In this document: positions 1-10,991 of the stretch, one piece after another
Layout of the letters: each line of letters starts with the position of its first letter
Position numbering within the stretch: the stretch's first letter is position 1
Assembly: GCA_001600455.1 (NCBI GenBank)
Contig: BCKC01000006.1
Span: forward strand, 3,100,001 to 3,164,000
Direction: 5' to 3'
Source: Endocalyx cinctus
Lineage: Eukaryota; Ascomycota; Sordariomycetes; Amphisphaeriales; Apiosporaceae
DNA length: 64,000 nt
Notes under the pieces: model-generated
Database searches by the model: none
Seen by the model: only the letters and a program-made list of their open reading frames with translations
Told to the model about the DNA's origin: nothing
Made by a program: the position numbers and the translations under genes

Positions 1-1025
1 GAACTTTATATTCTACGAGCAGAGACTGATCTTCATAATCTTTCATCTAATAAATACACATACCTGTATTTTCTAATAATAGTAACTTAACATTGTCATC
101 CTGTAAAGTAGATGGAATCTTTTAATCTCTCTCACATGTATAGGAGTCTGTAACAATATATACGGCGTATTCTTGTTTTATTTAACATCTAATTGGCTAA
201 GGGAATATTTCAGCTCTGAATCAACATCGGAGAACAGAAATTTATTGTCAGATTCACTGCTCCGTATCGCCTCAAATCCCACCTAGAACTTGGCGTACGT
301 AATATAGTCTAGGCCCATAAAAGGTAACTCAGCCCGGATTATGGAGTCACTGTCCCTAACAGTCAAGGGGGGAATGGATTGTGAGCATGATAGCAGAGGT
401 CAAAAATAAGCGTTAATATTAATACCAATTCATAGACAATAACTGCAGGCAAATGAGCTAGTCAAAATATATCACTTTGGCGAAGCGTATGAAGTCATCC
501 AACAAGATATTAGATCAAGGTGAAATGATATTCTAATATAAATTAAGTTATCAGAAGGCCTCAAGATCTTAGCTGCGAGATCGACTAAACAGTACTGGTC
601 ACCCCTATTAGCACAGGGTTATAAAGATAACCTTGTGAACCCACGAAGTAATTAGGCGGTATTTTTACTTATTTATGATTAGCTAAGCGATACAACAGCT
701 TATCAATTGTTTCAGATCATATGTTTTTTTTCTCTCTCTGGTGATTATTATTTTTATATTACAGTAAAAAGACAAAATGAGCCGCTTAGCTACTTAGCCG
801 AGATGTGTCGTGAGAGCATAAAAGTCATTGTTGTTTGGAGTCACCACCAAGTCCTCTAGCTGCTACATACAACTTTATCCAACTAACCTTAAATACATTT
901 CAAAAAATAAAGCCGCCTTGGGGCCCATAAGGGGATTCCAATTGGCGAAAGAGAGGAATCCTTGCGAGTACGGCATACATTTGAGTAAGCGACCTACAGC
1001 AACAATATTATGAAAGGAGATCTTG
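1..1025. other. No gene seen (left edge)
   Basis: AT-rich sequence downstream of the minus-strand BTB gene. Only a 61-codon ORF without family resemblance or splice support is present. I see no repeat or RNA gene here. Confidence 0.6.
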
Positions 1026-1724
1026 CTATTTGTCTTGTTTTTCTTCCAAGTTAACATAAACTCCTAGGCATGCCTCAGCCTTAACAGTACATTTCGACTT
1101 CAAGGCAATAATGGCCAAGAAACTTTCATTCTCATATTCCAAATGCTCATTCCCACGTGATTTCGCGCAAGCCCGACCGCAACAGTCTGGTGATCCACGA
1201 TGTGAGTATATCCCCTTTGGACACATGTATACTCTCCTCTGTCTTGGGACAATCATGAGCTTCAATTTTTGGTCTCCCTCCACTGTTTCAAAGTTGTCGT
1301 TGAGGGCAATGCAAGGATTGGAAACTTCCCTGGACGTAGTGCTATAGTTGACCTGAACAGCTTTGAGGTACCATTTGTTTTTGATCCACTTCTCTAGTCT
1401 ATCAATGCAGTAGAATTGGGCCTCACCAAGGAGTGCGACGTATTTCCCATGGTCAAAGGACTGGCTAGCTGGGTCAAAGAATAAGGGGAAGTTACCGGAA
1501 CGTAGGTACCGGAGGACTTCCTCGAATAGAACAGGATCTGAATCAATGAAATAAGACCCATCTTCATCTGCCCCGCGCCATTTGCCTGAAAGCATAGCAG
1601 AGAAGAACCCACTCTCACCCACGAGAGTTTGGCGAGACGTAATAAAATATTTCCCACCCACTTGAAGTTTGATTCGATCAGGTAAGTCTTGCATGGTTTC
1701 ATTCTTTACAGCGGATTCCGCCAT
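1026..1724 (-). CDS. BTB/POZ (T1-type) domain protein
   Basis: Single-exon gene of 232 aa. Residues 17-113 form a T1/BTB_2 fold of the potassium-channel tetramerisation (KCTD-like) type: it opens with IKLQVGGKYFITSRQTL, followed by GFFSAMLSGKW and a loop reading DSDPVLFEEVLRYLRSGNFP. Fungal proteins of this shape lack channel segments and are thought to oligomerise or act as cullin-3 adaptors; none of that can be read directly here. The C-terminal half has no recognised domain but carries a Cys-rich patch (CPKGIYSHRGSPDCC) that could bind metal. The start is an ATG in good context (CCGCCATGG, read on the minus strand), and the stop is TAG. It could be a substrate adaptor or a nuclear scaffold; the domain call is firm, the role unknown. 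Confidence 0.85.
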   Translation of the reverse strand: MAESAVKNETMQDLPDRIKLQVGGKYFITSRQTLVGESGFFSAMLSGKWRGADEDGSYFIDSDPVLFEEVLRYLRSGNFPLFFDPASQSFDHGKYVALLGEAQFYCIDRLEKWIKNKWYLKAVQVNYSTTSREVSNPCIALNDNFETVEGDQKLKLMIVPRQRRVYMCPKGIYSHRGSPDCCGRACAKSRGNEHLEYENESFLAIIALKSKCTVKAEACLGVYVNLEEKQDK

Positions 1725-2394
1725 GGTGAATGTGGGTGGCGTAATACCAGAAGAATTTATTATGTATGATGCAGAGGGTCTCGACGTAATTGGAAGACGA
1801 ATAAGCGATGGTTAGAATTTTTCAATATTTTCAGAGATTACGAGAGAGTTGTATATGCATATAAATAAATAAGTGAGAATTATAATCCGTAATAATCACT
1901 TGAAAATACGTGAATAGATTCCGTTTGTCTAAAGACTACTTACTCTAAGATAAACCGTGTCACAAAGGGCGGGTAGTGACATTCAAATTACCCCTGCATA
2001 ATTAAAACTGTCGTTTCGCTTGTACGCAAATGACGCGATTGAACAAACTTCCATACACCACGCTAAGTTAAACATTATTGAAAATATAATGTCATAAAAA
2101 TATCACAGTGCTGTAAATTTTAAGACGAGCAACTTCTGACTGATGAAAATTTGCGATATGCCTGTGAGCAGGCGCAGTGTGAGGCTCCCTGTTACTTGTC
2201 AGAAACTAGACGCACGTTTTACGATATGCAGCTTAACGTTTCCTTGACTAGGTTAAAATCTTCTGCCTGATATTTTTCTGTCCCACCTCACCTCAAAACC
2301 ATTTGGTAAACCTATTGTAGAGAAGCACGTTGTTGCTAATATTTCAATATTTTAAATACTACTCAGCCCCTCCCTCCCATCTGACTGTCTAATA
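1725..2394. other. Intergenic, upstream of the BTB gene
   Basis: Contains the promoter side of the minus-strand BTB gene and the 3' side of the neighbouring minus-strand decarboxylase-like gene. No ORF or repeat supported. Confidence 0.5.
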
Positions 2395-3281
2395 CTAGAC
2401 ACCTCCCATCAGCTCTTGAATTATGGGTGCAGATACATGAGCTGTATGAATGCTTAAAAGCGTTGCAATTTCTAGTACTTCGGTTATCTCATATGGCGTA
2501 GCGCCATATCCGAGCGCATTCTTCATGTGTAATTTTAAACCCGGGACATAAAGGTGCGTTGCTGCGCAGTCAAAGGCGCAGTATATGAGTTCTTTCATCT
2601 GGAATAAGAGATTAGTTAAAATTATATCCAATACTTCGTAGAAGCAGAAAAAAACTGAGAATCAGTCATCAAATAATTACAAGTACCTACCTTAGGCTCT
2701 AGCGCCCCTTTTCCCTTCCCGTCAACATTTTTGACCCACGGCAAACCTGAGAACTCGAGATAAGCCTCGAAGAACTCCGGGTCTAATCGCAGAAAGTCCT
2801 CCCAGAAAGTATGCCAGTACCCCCTCTTCTTCTCGAAATCAGCCTTAAGAATCTCTCGACGTTCGTCAAACGGCTCGCTAATTTCGGCCTTGTACAGTCC
2901 TTCCTCCCGCAGCACTTCCACCAAGAGTGGCACTCCAATATTACAGGCGTGGATTCCCAACGTGCTTGATAGCTCGATAATCTCGAGAACCTCGTCACGT
3001 GTGGCGCCCTCGCGCGCTGCCACCGACACGTGCGCCCGAATCCCCGGAGGATATAGGTGAGTCGCGGCGCAATCAACGGCCAGCCCTACCAGAGCCCGAT
3101 CTTTGGCGGATAGGTGACTCTTTTTCCGAGGCACGGCCGCAAGGTGAGAGCTGGCCATGAAGAATTCAGGGTCAACGGAAAGTAAAGATTCCCATCCTTC
3201 ATGAAAGGCTTGCGCGCCATGGGTGGCAACGAATTCCTGTTTCAGCTTCTCTTTGCTGCTGAGCTGTTGTTCCGTAGCCAT
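2395..3281 (-). CDS. Carboxymuconolactone decarboxylase (AhpD-like) family protein, duplicated domain
   Basis: Two exons (3281-2691, 2598-2395) joined in phase 0 by a 92-nt intron (GTAGGT donor, CCAG acceptor), giving 264 aa. Two CMD/AhpD-type helical repeats are visible. One, near residues 57-120, contains DCAATHLYPPGIRAH and LGIHACNIGVPLL; the other, near 198-257, contains DCAATHLYVPGLKLH and LSIHTAHVSAPII. The family includes gamma-carboxymuconolactone decarboxylase and peroxidase-like AhpD proteins. The AhpD CxxC redox pair is absent, so a decarboxylase-like or uncharacterised role is more likely than peroxidase. The cytoplasm is the expected location because no signal peptide is present. 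It lies next to a lactonase-fold hydrolase and a hydroxyacid dehydrogenase, suggesting a small catabolic cluster. The family is firm; the substrate is unknown. Confidence 0.85.
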
Positions 3282-3955
3282 AGTCTTCTCGATTTCGCTT
3301 TACTCGAAAGCTCGATGGTTATTGTGTTCCTACTAAAAACAAAACGCTAAACGAAACTGTGTGTACGGCATTATAGGAGATACGACTGCTCCTATACTGA
3401 CTTGGGGTAGAACATCCCGTACCCCACACTCTCCCCTATTATCTCCGGTCATGACATCAAAGCTGATTATGTAGAAGTGTTACATCGACATCTCCCCGCA
3501 ATGTTCAGGTGGGGATGGATAAATGCCGATGGTTGACTTAGAGGGGCTATGCGGGGTGTTGCGGGAGGAATTATGGTATTCAAAGGGGATGCGGTCATTG
3601 ATTATTGCCCGGCTATCCATCAGCATGGTCGTGATCTAACTGATTGAAGAGAAGACTCCGATCAACGCATCTATTTCCCTTTGTGCCTTAATAAATTTAC
3701 TTATTGATACATGGTAATAGGATAAGAAAAGGGAATATATATGTATAAACATAAAAATGGGCTTCAGAGGTGACCATCGCCGTCAGCAGTATAGACAGCT
3801 GTTAGTTATTGCGCGAATGAAGCAGAGATGCGTAATTCCTACGCTCACACATGGAAAAAATAGCTAATATTGGGTAACGTAATTAATTTAACAGAAGTGA
3901 ACAGGAACAATAAATTCATACCTATATTACTCCGCGGGAATAGAAATTCTCAGGT
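3282..3955. promoter_or_regulatory. Promoter region of the CMD-like gene with GC-box motifs
   Basis: Lies upstream of the minus-strand CMD-like gene. It has GCGGGG (3551-3556) and its complement CCCCGC (3494-3499), which fit the fungal carbon-catabolite repressor (CreA/Mig1) consensus SYGGRG. An inverted repeat, GGGGTA at 3404-3409 and TACCCC at 3420-3425, has a 10-nt spacer. Function is inferred from consensus only. Confidence 0.35.
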
Positions 3956-4947
3956 TTATACCGCACCAAAGAAGCGAGACCAATTTTTAGGATCAGTAGC
4001 CCATTCTATGTCATGAGCGAATATAACTTCAAAGCCTTTTTCTTCGAGCTTCCTGATCCTCTCGATTGTTTCTTCAGCCTTAGTCCTATCTGCATGAATG
4101 CAGCACATGTGACCTTGAGCATCTGACCACACGCCAATTTCTTTTTCCTTCCTCAGAATGCGCCGGTCATGACAGGAATCACCAGCTAGGTAAACCAAAT
4201 GTTCCCCATTATTGGCACTGCCTGTTCTAGCGAGAATATTGATATGACCTTGAAGATGACCTGGTGCGTCGACGATGAAGCAACTGCCGTCTCGGAAAAT
4301 GTCGAGAGTTGCTGGAAAATCATCTAGAGGTCTCCAAGGTTCAGAGAAAGTTTTTGAAGATGTGAAAAGATCCACACCTTTTGATTCGGATGTATCGGTA
4401 ATATTGGGAGTAGGTAGTTCGATTGTGCGAGATAAGTCGAGTAAATCGTCCTCGAAGAATGAATGCCCACCTCGAAGACTAGGGGCCTTTCCTTGAAGAA
4501 GGTCTAGGGACCCAAAGCCGACGACAAAGATGCTGCGTTTGAAGTCCAGAGGCTCTCCGACATGATCCCAATGTACCTATGAGAAGTTTAGTAAACATTC
4601 AGAAGATATATATTCATATTATGTACATGAGAGTATATGACGTAGTCAATATCACTTGGCGTTAATCCTCCAATGGCTAAACTTTTGACCACATCGGGAT
4701 CGGTGCTGAGCGGTTGGCGCGTTGTCGTGTGGCGACGTATTGGCTCCGAGTACCGGTTTATATCTCTTCGTAGTCCTAGATCAAATAGAATCCGAGTTTT
4801 CCGCCCGGATAAGCTGTCGGAATGCTGGATCAGGAAACAGAGAGAGGGTACCGATTTGCGCCCATCAATTAGAGCTGGAAAAATGAATTGTGACTCAGGT
4901 AAGGTAAAGTTACCTCCTACCAGCGCGTGAACTTTCACTGTAGCCAT
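3956..4947 (-). CDS. Metallo-beta-lactamase superfamily hydrolase (lactonase-like)
   Basis: Two exons (4947-4627, 4576-3956) give 313 aa. The spliced product restores the zinc-binding motif HxHxDH as SHVHWDHVG (H107, H109, D111, H112). Later metal ligands are plausible: His in DAPGHLQGH, Asp in YLAGDSCHD, and a terminal His in FAHDIEW. This order is that of metallo-beta-lactamase-fold hydrolases, and the length fits the N-acyl-homoserine-lactonase-like fungal branch that opens lactones or lactams. No signal peptide is seen, so it is probably intracellular. The intron lies exactly inside the catalytic motif. The gene is divergent from a beta-hydroxyacid dehydrogenase and follows a CMD-like gene, consistent with ring opening followed by oxidation. 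The substrate cannot be read from sequence. Confidence 0.88.
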
Positions 4948-5254
4948 GTCTGGTTGCCGTGGGTGCTATTGAGGAAGCGGTCTTCTTACTATAGATCAAT
5001 GCCTAAGTATGACATAATTATTTTAGAATGCAGTGCTACGGAGACGGGAATAGACTATCTCAGCAATAATTATTAAAGCTGCTGACGAACCAAAAACGTT
5101 GGGGTGTGATTTGGGGTCGTTTAACCCGGGTGGCATCCGAAAAGCGATTAAAACCAGATGGGGTTTCCCCGCACATATATCCTGTCCCCTGATCTCGAAA
5201 TGAAACGACAAACCTACAAGCACATGAAGTGATATACGAAAGATTTAGATAGCC
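4948..5254. promoter_or_regulatory. Shared bidirectional promoter, MBL hydrolase and dehydrogenase
   Basis: 307 bp between two divergent ATGs (4947 on minus, 5255 on plus). It holds a CreA-like CCCCGC at 5167-5172, matching the motif upstream of the neighbouring CMD-like gene, plus GC-rich blocks near 5101-5135. Co-regulation is inferred from the arrangement. Confidence 0.45.
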
Positions 5255-6299
5255 ATGTCATCGACAATGGACGGGTCGCTCCCAAGCTCTATAGGCTTCA
5301 TAGGTCTAGGGCTGATGGGCAAGCCTATGGCCGTGAATCTCGCGAAGAAACTGGCTGGGGTGACAATAAATGTGCACGATGTGGTGGAAGAAGCAGTACT
5401 AGATATGCAAAATTTATTTCCAGGCGCCATTTTGAAATGCATTAACGCGAAGGATGTTGCTGAAAAATCTGTAGGTGTTCTTTTAATTGACGTTGGATAA
5501 TACTAGAAGCGACGAAGAAATGCTAATCATGCGTTGCATCAAGGATATTGTGATCACTATGCTACCCGAAGGCTCGCACGTGCGATCAGTTTATCTGGAC
5601 CCAGAGACTGGCATTATAGCCGCTCTGTCGTCTGCATCCACGTCCAAGATTCTAATAGACTCCTCCACAATCGACACAGCGACCAGCTTACATGTGAAGG
5701 CAAAAATAAGCGTCGGATCACCTTCAACTTCTTTCTACGATGCACCGGTTAGCGGAGGCGTTCTTGGTGCCGTAAATGGGACCATCGCATTCTTCCTTGG
5801 GTGCGGTCCGTCGGACTCCAACCTGCCTCGATTAACATCTTTGCTGCAGCTCATGGGCGGCAAAGTGATTCCCTGCGGAGGTCCCTCTCTCGGCTTAGCT
5901 GCCAAGCTTTCGAACAATTACCTATCCGGTATTATTACTATCGCGACGGCCGAGGCGATGGACATGGGGATGCGTGCGGGAATATCCGCGGATGTGCTCG
6001 CATCCGTGTTTGGTGCCGGTACGGCGCAGAACACCATCTGCGATGTATTCAACCCGGTACCTGGCGTGTGCCCAGAAGCCCCCGCCTCAAAGGGGTACCG
6101 TGGTGGGTTTCGCGTGCAGTTGATGAAGAAAGACATAGGATTGGCAGTGGATATGGCGCGCAGGCTTAGCACCAGAAACGTCCTTGGTGCGTCCGGACTC
6201 GGCGTTTATACGGCGGCGAGCGAGGCGCCCGATTGCAAAGACTTGGATTCGAGGGTCGTTTTCCGATATTTAGGCGGGAATGAAGACTGGAAGAATTAG
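5255..6299 (+). CDS. Beta-hydroxyacid dehydrogenase (3-hydroxyisobutyrate dehydrogenase-like)
   Basis: Two exons (5255-5470, 5544-6299) spliced in phase 0 give 323 aa. The intron ends after a CTAAT branch-like sequence and CAAG. The N-terminal Rossmann fold shows GFIGLGLMGKPMAVNL (about residues 14-29). The join produces EKS-DIVITMLPEG, as in the family. The substrate-binding signature appears as DAPVSGGVLGAVNG, and the catalytic Lys is expected at about residue 193 in AAKLSNNYL. The C-terminal helical domain ends with KDLDSRVVFRYLGG. The family oxidises 3-hydroxyisobutyrate or related beta-hydroxyacids with NAD(P)+. No mitochondrial presequence is obvious, so a secondary-metabolite or detoxification role is as likely as valine catabolism, especially beside the lactonase-like gene. 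Confidence 0.9.
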
Positions 6300-7099
6300 G
6301 CGTGGTGATGTGACATAATTACTTCCGATATTAAGACATCTTTGCTTGCATTTTCAAGATTATATCCTACTGTAACTCTAGGGCTTGCAGGGCACAGGTA
6401 TATAAAATTTCTAGTTTTATTTTTTGATGATGCTCTCGTCGGTTGAATTCTTGATTGAATGTCAAAAGATACCATGTCCTCTTTAAACGAAATACTTGAA
6501 ATACTTCACTCTGGGTAAGCTGCGTCATAATTAGCGTAACTCTGATTGAGCCTGTGGTCGGTTATGGATATACGGCTCATGAACTTTGGAGACGCCGAGT
6601 TCTATAGGTCCAGCAAGAGGGTTACGCTCAAATAGCTTTCGCGTTCATAGTTCCTCCATTTAGAGCTAGCTTGTGATGTAAACTTTTCTAAGCAACCAGA
6701 CATCCCATATATTCCCTAAATATCATCTCATCCTTGCGCAAAAAAAAAAAAAAAAAACCTCCACTTTCAATTTTAAGACGAGTCGACGATTATAATCAAC
6801 TTAAAACTAGGAAATACTAAAGTTCGGAGATATCTTAACTCACGTCCTCGATCTGTTGTACCAATGTGCTATGGCCAAGTCACGGTCTTGCGCAACTCTT
6901 TGCATCTCATCAATCCTACCAACCCGTTCTAGTAGCTGGCGATAAAAAATCAAGCTGTTTACCGTCCAGTCTGACCACTGTCCAGAGTGACCACTGTCCA
7001 AAGGCCTCCATACTAACCACCACGGCCCTTAACGCAGACTCGATGGCCTCATCTACCAAGTCCTCTGCTTCATTAACCCTACATGTAAGCATATGAAGT
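6300..7099. other. No intact gene; poly-A run
   Basis: Holds the 3' region of the dehydrogenase gene and an A-run of about 18 near 6740-6757. The stretch from about 6866 shows open frames on both strands but none complete; on the minus strand it may continue the decayed gene at 7100-7658. Confidence 0.45.
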
Positions 7100-7658
7100 T
7101 GTGGCATCATTCCAAGGTCACGTAGATGTGAGTTGCGTGGCGAAATACAGCCCGCCTATGTCAAAAGATATCCGTTGTCAGCATGTTATCATCCAGCAGA
7201 TGAATCAACTATTGAAATCCGAATTTAATTTTACAGTACTTGATTGGGGCACCATCTTCTACTGCAAGTCCCGCATTGGCCGCGCCATTCGCGACATTGT
7301 ACAAGGAGATCTGTTGATCAAGAAATCACACGCTCGGGGATAGACAGTATTGGGCTTTGGTTTCGACGCTCTTAATAGCATCTTCCATGAACATACCATA
7401 CATGCCACCATGGACTTGCTCATAGATCTCTCGCACTGTGACCTCCTTACTATACTCAGTGGTTGGGACTACCTTGCGGCTTACTCATCTATCAAATTTC
7501 GCAAAAGCCACCCGCTGCCGCTTCATATGCTCTAGGATCGGATGAAGTTCCTTTCGCAGAGAGGTTCAGACTATCTCGAGGTTGTCAAGAGCACACAACT
7601 TGGGGTTTTCAGAAGCTATCAGAAACGAGGCGCCCAGAATGACCCGTATCTGCTGCAT
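7100..7658 (-). pseudogene. Probable decayed protein-coding gene, family unknown
   Basis: One minus-strand frame from the ATG at 7658 is protein-like but broken by stops beginning at 7568, 7487, 7328, 7211, 7163 and 7109. Five are TGA and one is TAG. Segments between them look like coding sequence, for example SLRKELHPILEHMKRQR, KEVTVREIYEQVHGGMYGMF and LYNVANGAANAGLAVEDGAP. A further open segment continues in another frame to about 6916. All six stops could derive from CGA or CAG by C-to-T change, as repeat-induced point mutation would make. Six stops in about 180 codons is not far below random expectation in AT-rich DNA, so the support is peptide character rather than statistics. Confidence 0.35.
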
Positions 7659-7709
7659 TTAATGTCCACCGGGGCTTCACGCTTACTAGACGCACCCCTC
7701 TGAAAAGAC

Positions 7710-8222
7710 ATGGACTGGAAGGGATATTTCGTTAGAAGTATGCAAGACTCGACGAAATTGATGAGTCAGAAATTTCGCGCGGATGATATCAATTACTACG
7801 AGTGGCTTCTCCGTCATCACCATGCCATACGAGATCTGTGTGGCATTGACAGTCTGGAGGCTTTTGACCTAGCCAGCGACATCCTCCAGAAGTGCCCAAC
7901 TCTCTCAGAGACATTCCCGTCACTTTTTTACGAATGTCATCGGACACAGAGTGAATATTATTGGCGGCGGGGGGAAGAGGCATCAACCTCGAGCTCAACT
8001 GATCCTCGTAGCCAGTTTGCCATCTACTGGCTGGACAAATTCATAGGATACCGGGAGTTTTGCATGGACATGATGGATTATGAAGTCGTTGGAGTAGTTG
8101 AGAAATTATGGCAATGGCAAAATCGGGTTGGTGACTGCGATGGCGCCCGGAAGACTGCCGCACGACGAGAGAAGGCTATGAGTCGCCTCCTAACTATTCC
8201 TAACAGCGAAGTACTCGAGTAG
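7710..8222 (+). CDS. Hypothetical protein, 170 aa
   Basis: Single open frame from an ATG 52 bp from the divergent decayed gene. The protein is rich in aromatic and charged residues (for example YWLDKFIGYREFCMDMMDYE, then LWQWQNRVGDCDGARKTAAR) and looks mostly helical. It has no signal peptide, membrane segment or family motif I recognise. Residue composition favours this strand over the antisense frame. It may be the 3' part of a larger gene whose upstream exons are lost. Function unknown. Confidence 0.4.
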   Translation: MDWKGYFVRSMQDSTKLMSQKFRADDINYYEWLLRHHHAIRDLCGIDSLEAFDLASDILQKCPTLSETFPSLFYECHRTQSEYYWRRGEEASTSSSTDPRSQFAIYWLDKFIGYREFCMDMMDYEVVGVVEKLWQWQNRVGDCDGARKTAARREKAMSRLLTIPNSEVLE

Positions 8223-10587
8223 GCATTACCTCTCATCACCACTACACAGCGATTACGGTTAGCAAATGGACCTGATTTGATGAAAAATATGCTGAAAAGG
8301 AACAAATGATACATATGAAGGATGGTTAAATTATGTATCCAGTCATTCATTTAGTTGATAATTATCAATTTAACTCCACAATCTTGCATGAGAATAGGGC
8401 TACGTTGGAGTCTAGGACAGCGCAGTTATGTAGACGGGGCTCAACAGTGAGACAGAGGCGTAGTTTAAGAGTAGAGTAACTATTGCATTGATTCTTAACC
8501 TTCTATTATATCGGTTCGTGGAGGAATTACTCCCTTATATAGACGTATATTGCTAGGGGTACCTCGAGGGTAGCCGCAAACGCGTACCGTAGTCCCCGTG
8601 ATATATAAGACCTTGACAAAGCTTTTCTAAAATATTTTCATATATACCCTTGGATATAAGTGTATCACTGAATTCCCACCCTAAATTAGGCCAAGCCCCT
8701 TCGGTACACTTTGTCGCTTACTTATACGAGAGTTTAGACTGGGTATATAGTACTTGAGTAAAGCGGTGTCAGGTGCCAGATAGCCACCGACTACCCTGGT
8801 GTGAATGTATTATTAAGATGTATATATATCTAGCCTCCGTTCCATATATTTTGTCTAAGGAGAGAGTCAGGGATCAATTTGTTATTGAGCTCTACCCTTA
8901 ACTAGCTGGTATCTTCACTCCCGTAGACCCCCTATTTCTCACAAGTGGCAACAGGATAAGGTGTTAAACAAGGTGGGTCAGGATAGATTTAAAGTGTGAC
9001 GGCAACTATAGTACTTAGGCGCCACTGGATTTTCGAGTAATCGATTCGATTATCAATGTTTTGAGTTCACTTTCAACATGTTCATACAAGAACCTATGCC
9101 TGAGAACTACGCCCCTAAGGTATATGCGTTCAATTCACCTAAGCGATTAAGTATTCTCTTAAAATATGTGCAGCCATTTAGCTTTTGAGCAAGACTCCCG
9201 ACGGCTTAGGCCTACATTCCCTATTCCAAATCAGCCCTATATACTGTTTATATGACTACAAAACTTAGTAATGCTACACTCAAAAGTTCAGTTGGCAATT
9301 GAGTTTATTTTACGACATAGCCTCATGTTGGTATTATCTTAAATTAAACTATAAACAAGTTAAAGTTGACTGTGATAAGCTTATTTGGATGCTCTACTTC
9401 ACGAGACATTTATAATTTTATTGGACTCGATGCCACGAACACCAGTCGATTCGACGATCGTTTTTGCCAGTGACTGATATCTGACCACCATATGACGTTC
9501 TTTTATCACGACTCCCGTCTGTGGCTTTCCGCCGTTCTAGCTTTTTAGGTAAGTCAATGCATAACAATTTTCCAACAACATCAATCTAACCAATGACTTA
9601 ATGGTAAAATAGTGTATTAATGATGATTTGTCGAGAATGCTAAGCTTACTCTTCCGTCTCCATGCCGTGTGTCAGATCATAATATTCCTTCATATTACAT
9701 TTGGAGTAGGAAGTCAGACAAGTAATGTAAGCCGATCCGTCGAAACTGAAGGCTTGGGTACGGTAGTTAGATATAACCTCGAAGTTGACAGGCTCCACTC
9801 CAACCGGCGTTTTCCGGATTATCGACAAGTCATAAACTAGCAAATTGCCCGACTGTTCCGTGCTAGTATTTTCTAGCTCACATATGTGCCTCACGGGCCA
9901 AAAAAAGAAACAAGATAAGCCGAGTGAAAGTTGAAGAGCCGTATTGCAGTTAGCTCTTTCGTTCGGATGCTACGCAGCCCCCAATAAAGTCACGATCATG
10001 AATCAGTTTTGCCGAAAAGGCGGAAGCAGTGCGGTAAGGGATTACGAGTTTTTCCTAACTAATTAGGTGGTGCACGACTAATCTAAGATGAGATACTGAA
10101 CTAAGCCTAGCACTTAGCCTCGTTGTCTAAGTTAACTGCATATGAGGTAAGAAGAAGATGAGAGAGAGGAAGCTTGCGGAGAGAAAACTAACTTCTGCTA
10201 GGTCATATCAGGTTGCTGATCGGCATATTGACCATCACGAGTGCGCGATGGATATTTTCGGACGAGGCATATGTGTCGAAGTACCAACATCGGGTAATCA
10301 AAATTCTCGACACTCCATTCCCCTTTTTGAGGCAAAGGAAGATGGGACGGTGAATCCTTTTGAATTTGTCACTTTACAAGAAATGGACCTATCTTGGGAC
10401 ATTTAGGCTTGAAGATCAGTAGCAGGAAGGGAGTTGACGCCTGACAACGGGTATAAATATCAAGACAATTCCTCGATTTTGAAAGATGAAAGAATAGACA
10501 ACAGCCTCCTCCTCATAATACAAACACACTATCTCTACATATCATCACCCATAAATTACAAAACAAGACAACTACCCAATTTTCATC
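8223..10587. other. Gene-poor region
   Basis: 2.4 kb without a supportable gene. ORFs of 70-82 codons at 9646-9894 (minus) and 10158-10406 (plus) have no domain, splice or composition support beyond being open. The right end is the promoter of the small secreted protein at 10588. Confidence 0.5.
10452..10459 (+). promoter_or_regulatory. TATA box
   Basis: TATAAATA, about 130 bp upstream of the ATG at 10588. It is followed by a C/A-rich, G-poor leader, typical of strongly expressed fungal secreted-protein genes. Confidence 0.5.
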
Positions 10588-10991
10588 ATGCAGTTCAACT
10601 TGATCTCAATCGTAGCTCTCCTCGCCGTCTCCGCCGCCGCGGCTCCTCAGGGCGAGAGCACTACTGGAAAGCGTGCTGCCAATACTCAGTCTGGAGTGAG
10701 TAGATTCATATACATGATAAAAAGGAGAAATATATGCTAAAACTTAGCAATAGACATGTAACGGCACCTCCTGCCGAGTGGGTTTTGACAACTTCCTGTG
10801 CAACCAAGGATCTGTAAGTTGATTAGTACAACGCCAATCATGCTTTCCCTCCCAACTAACCTATAAATTTTCAATGGTAGTGCGTCGGAGAAGGCGGTGG
10901 TGACGGAGCTTTCTGCACCGTTGTTGATCTCCAAGGCGGCGGCCGAGATACCTACTGCCCTGTAGGTTGCCCTAACTCGGATCTTTGCTAG
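10588..10991 (+). CDS. Small secreted cysteine-rich protein
   Basis: Three exons (10588-10695, 10754-10813, 10881-10991), all joined in phase 0, give 92 aa. Introns are 58 and 67 nt with clean GTGAGT and GTAAGT donors. Residues 1-19 form a signal peptide (MQFNLISIVALLAVSAAAA), followed by a short propeptide with a GKR dibasic site. The mature part has eight cysteines: two in CNGTSC, one in FLC, then SC, AFC, TYC, VGC and DLC at the very C-terminus. Eight cysteines predict four disulphides, as in many fungal effectors or antimicrobial-like proteins. No hydrophobin spacing (no CC doublets) is present. No specific family is recognised; export is well supported, function is not. A TATA box lies about 130 bp upstream. 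Confidence 0.8.
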
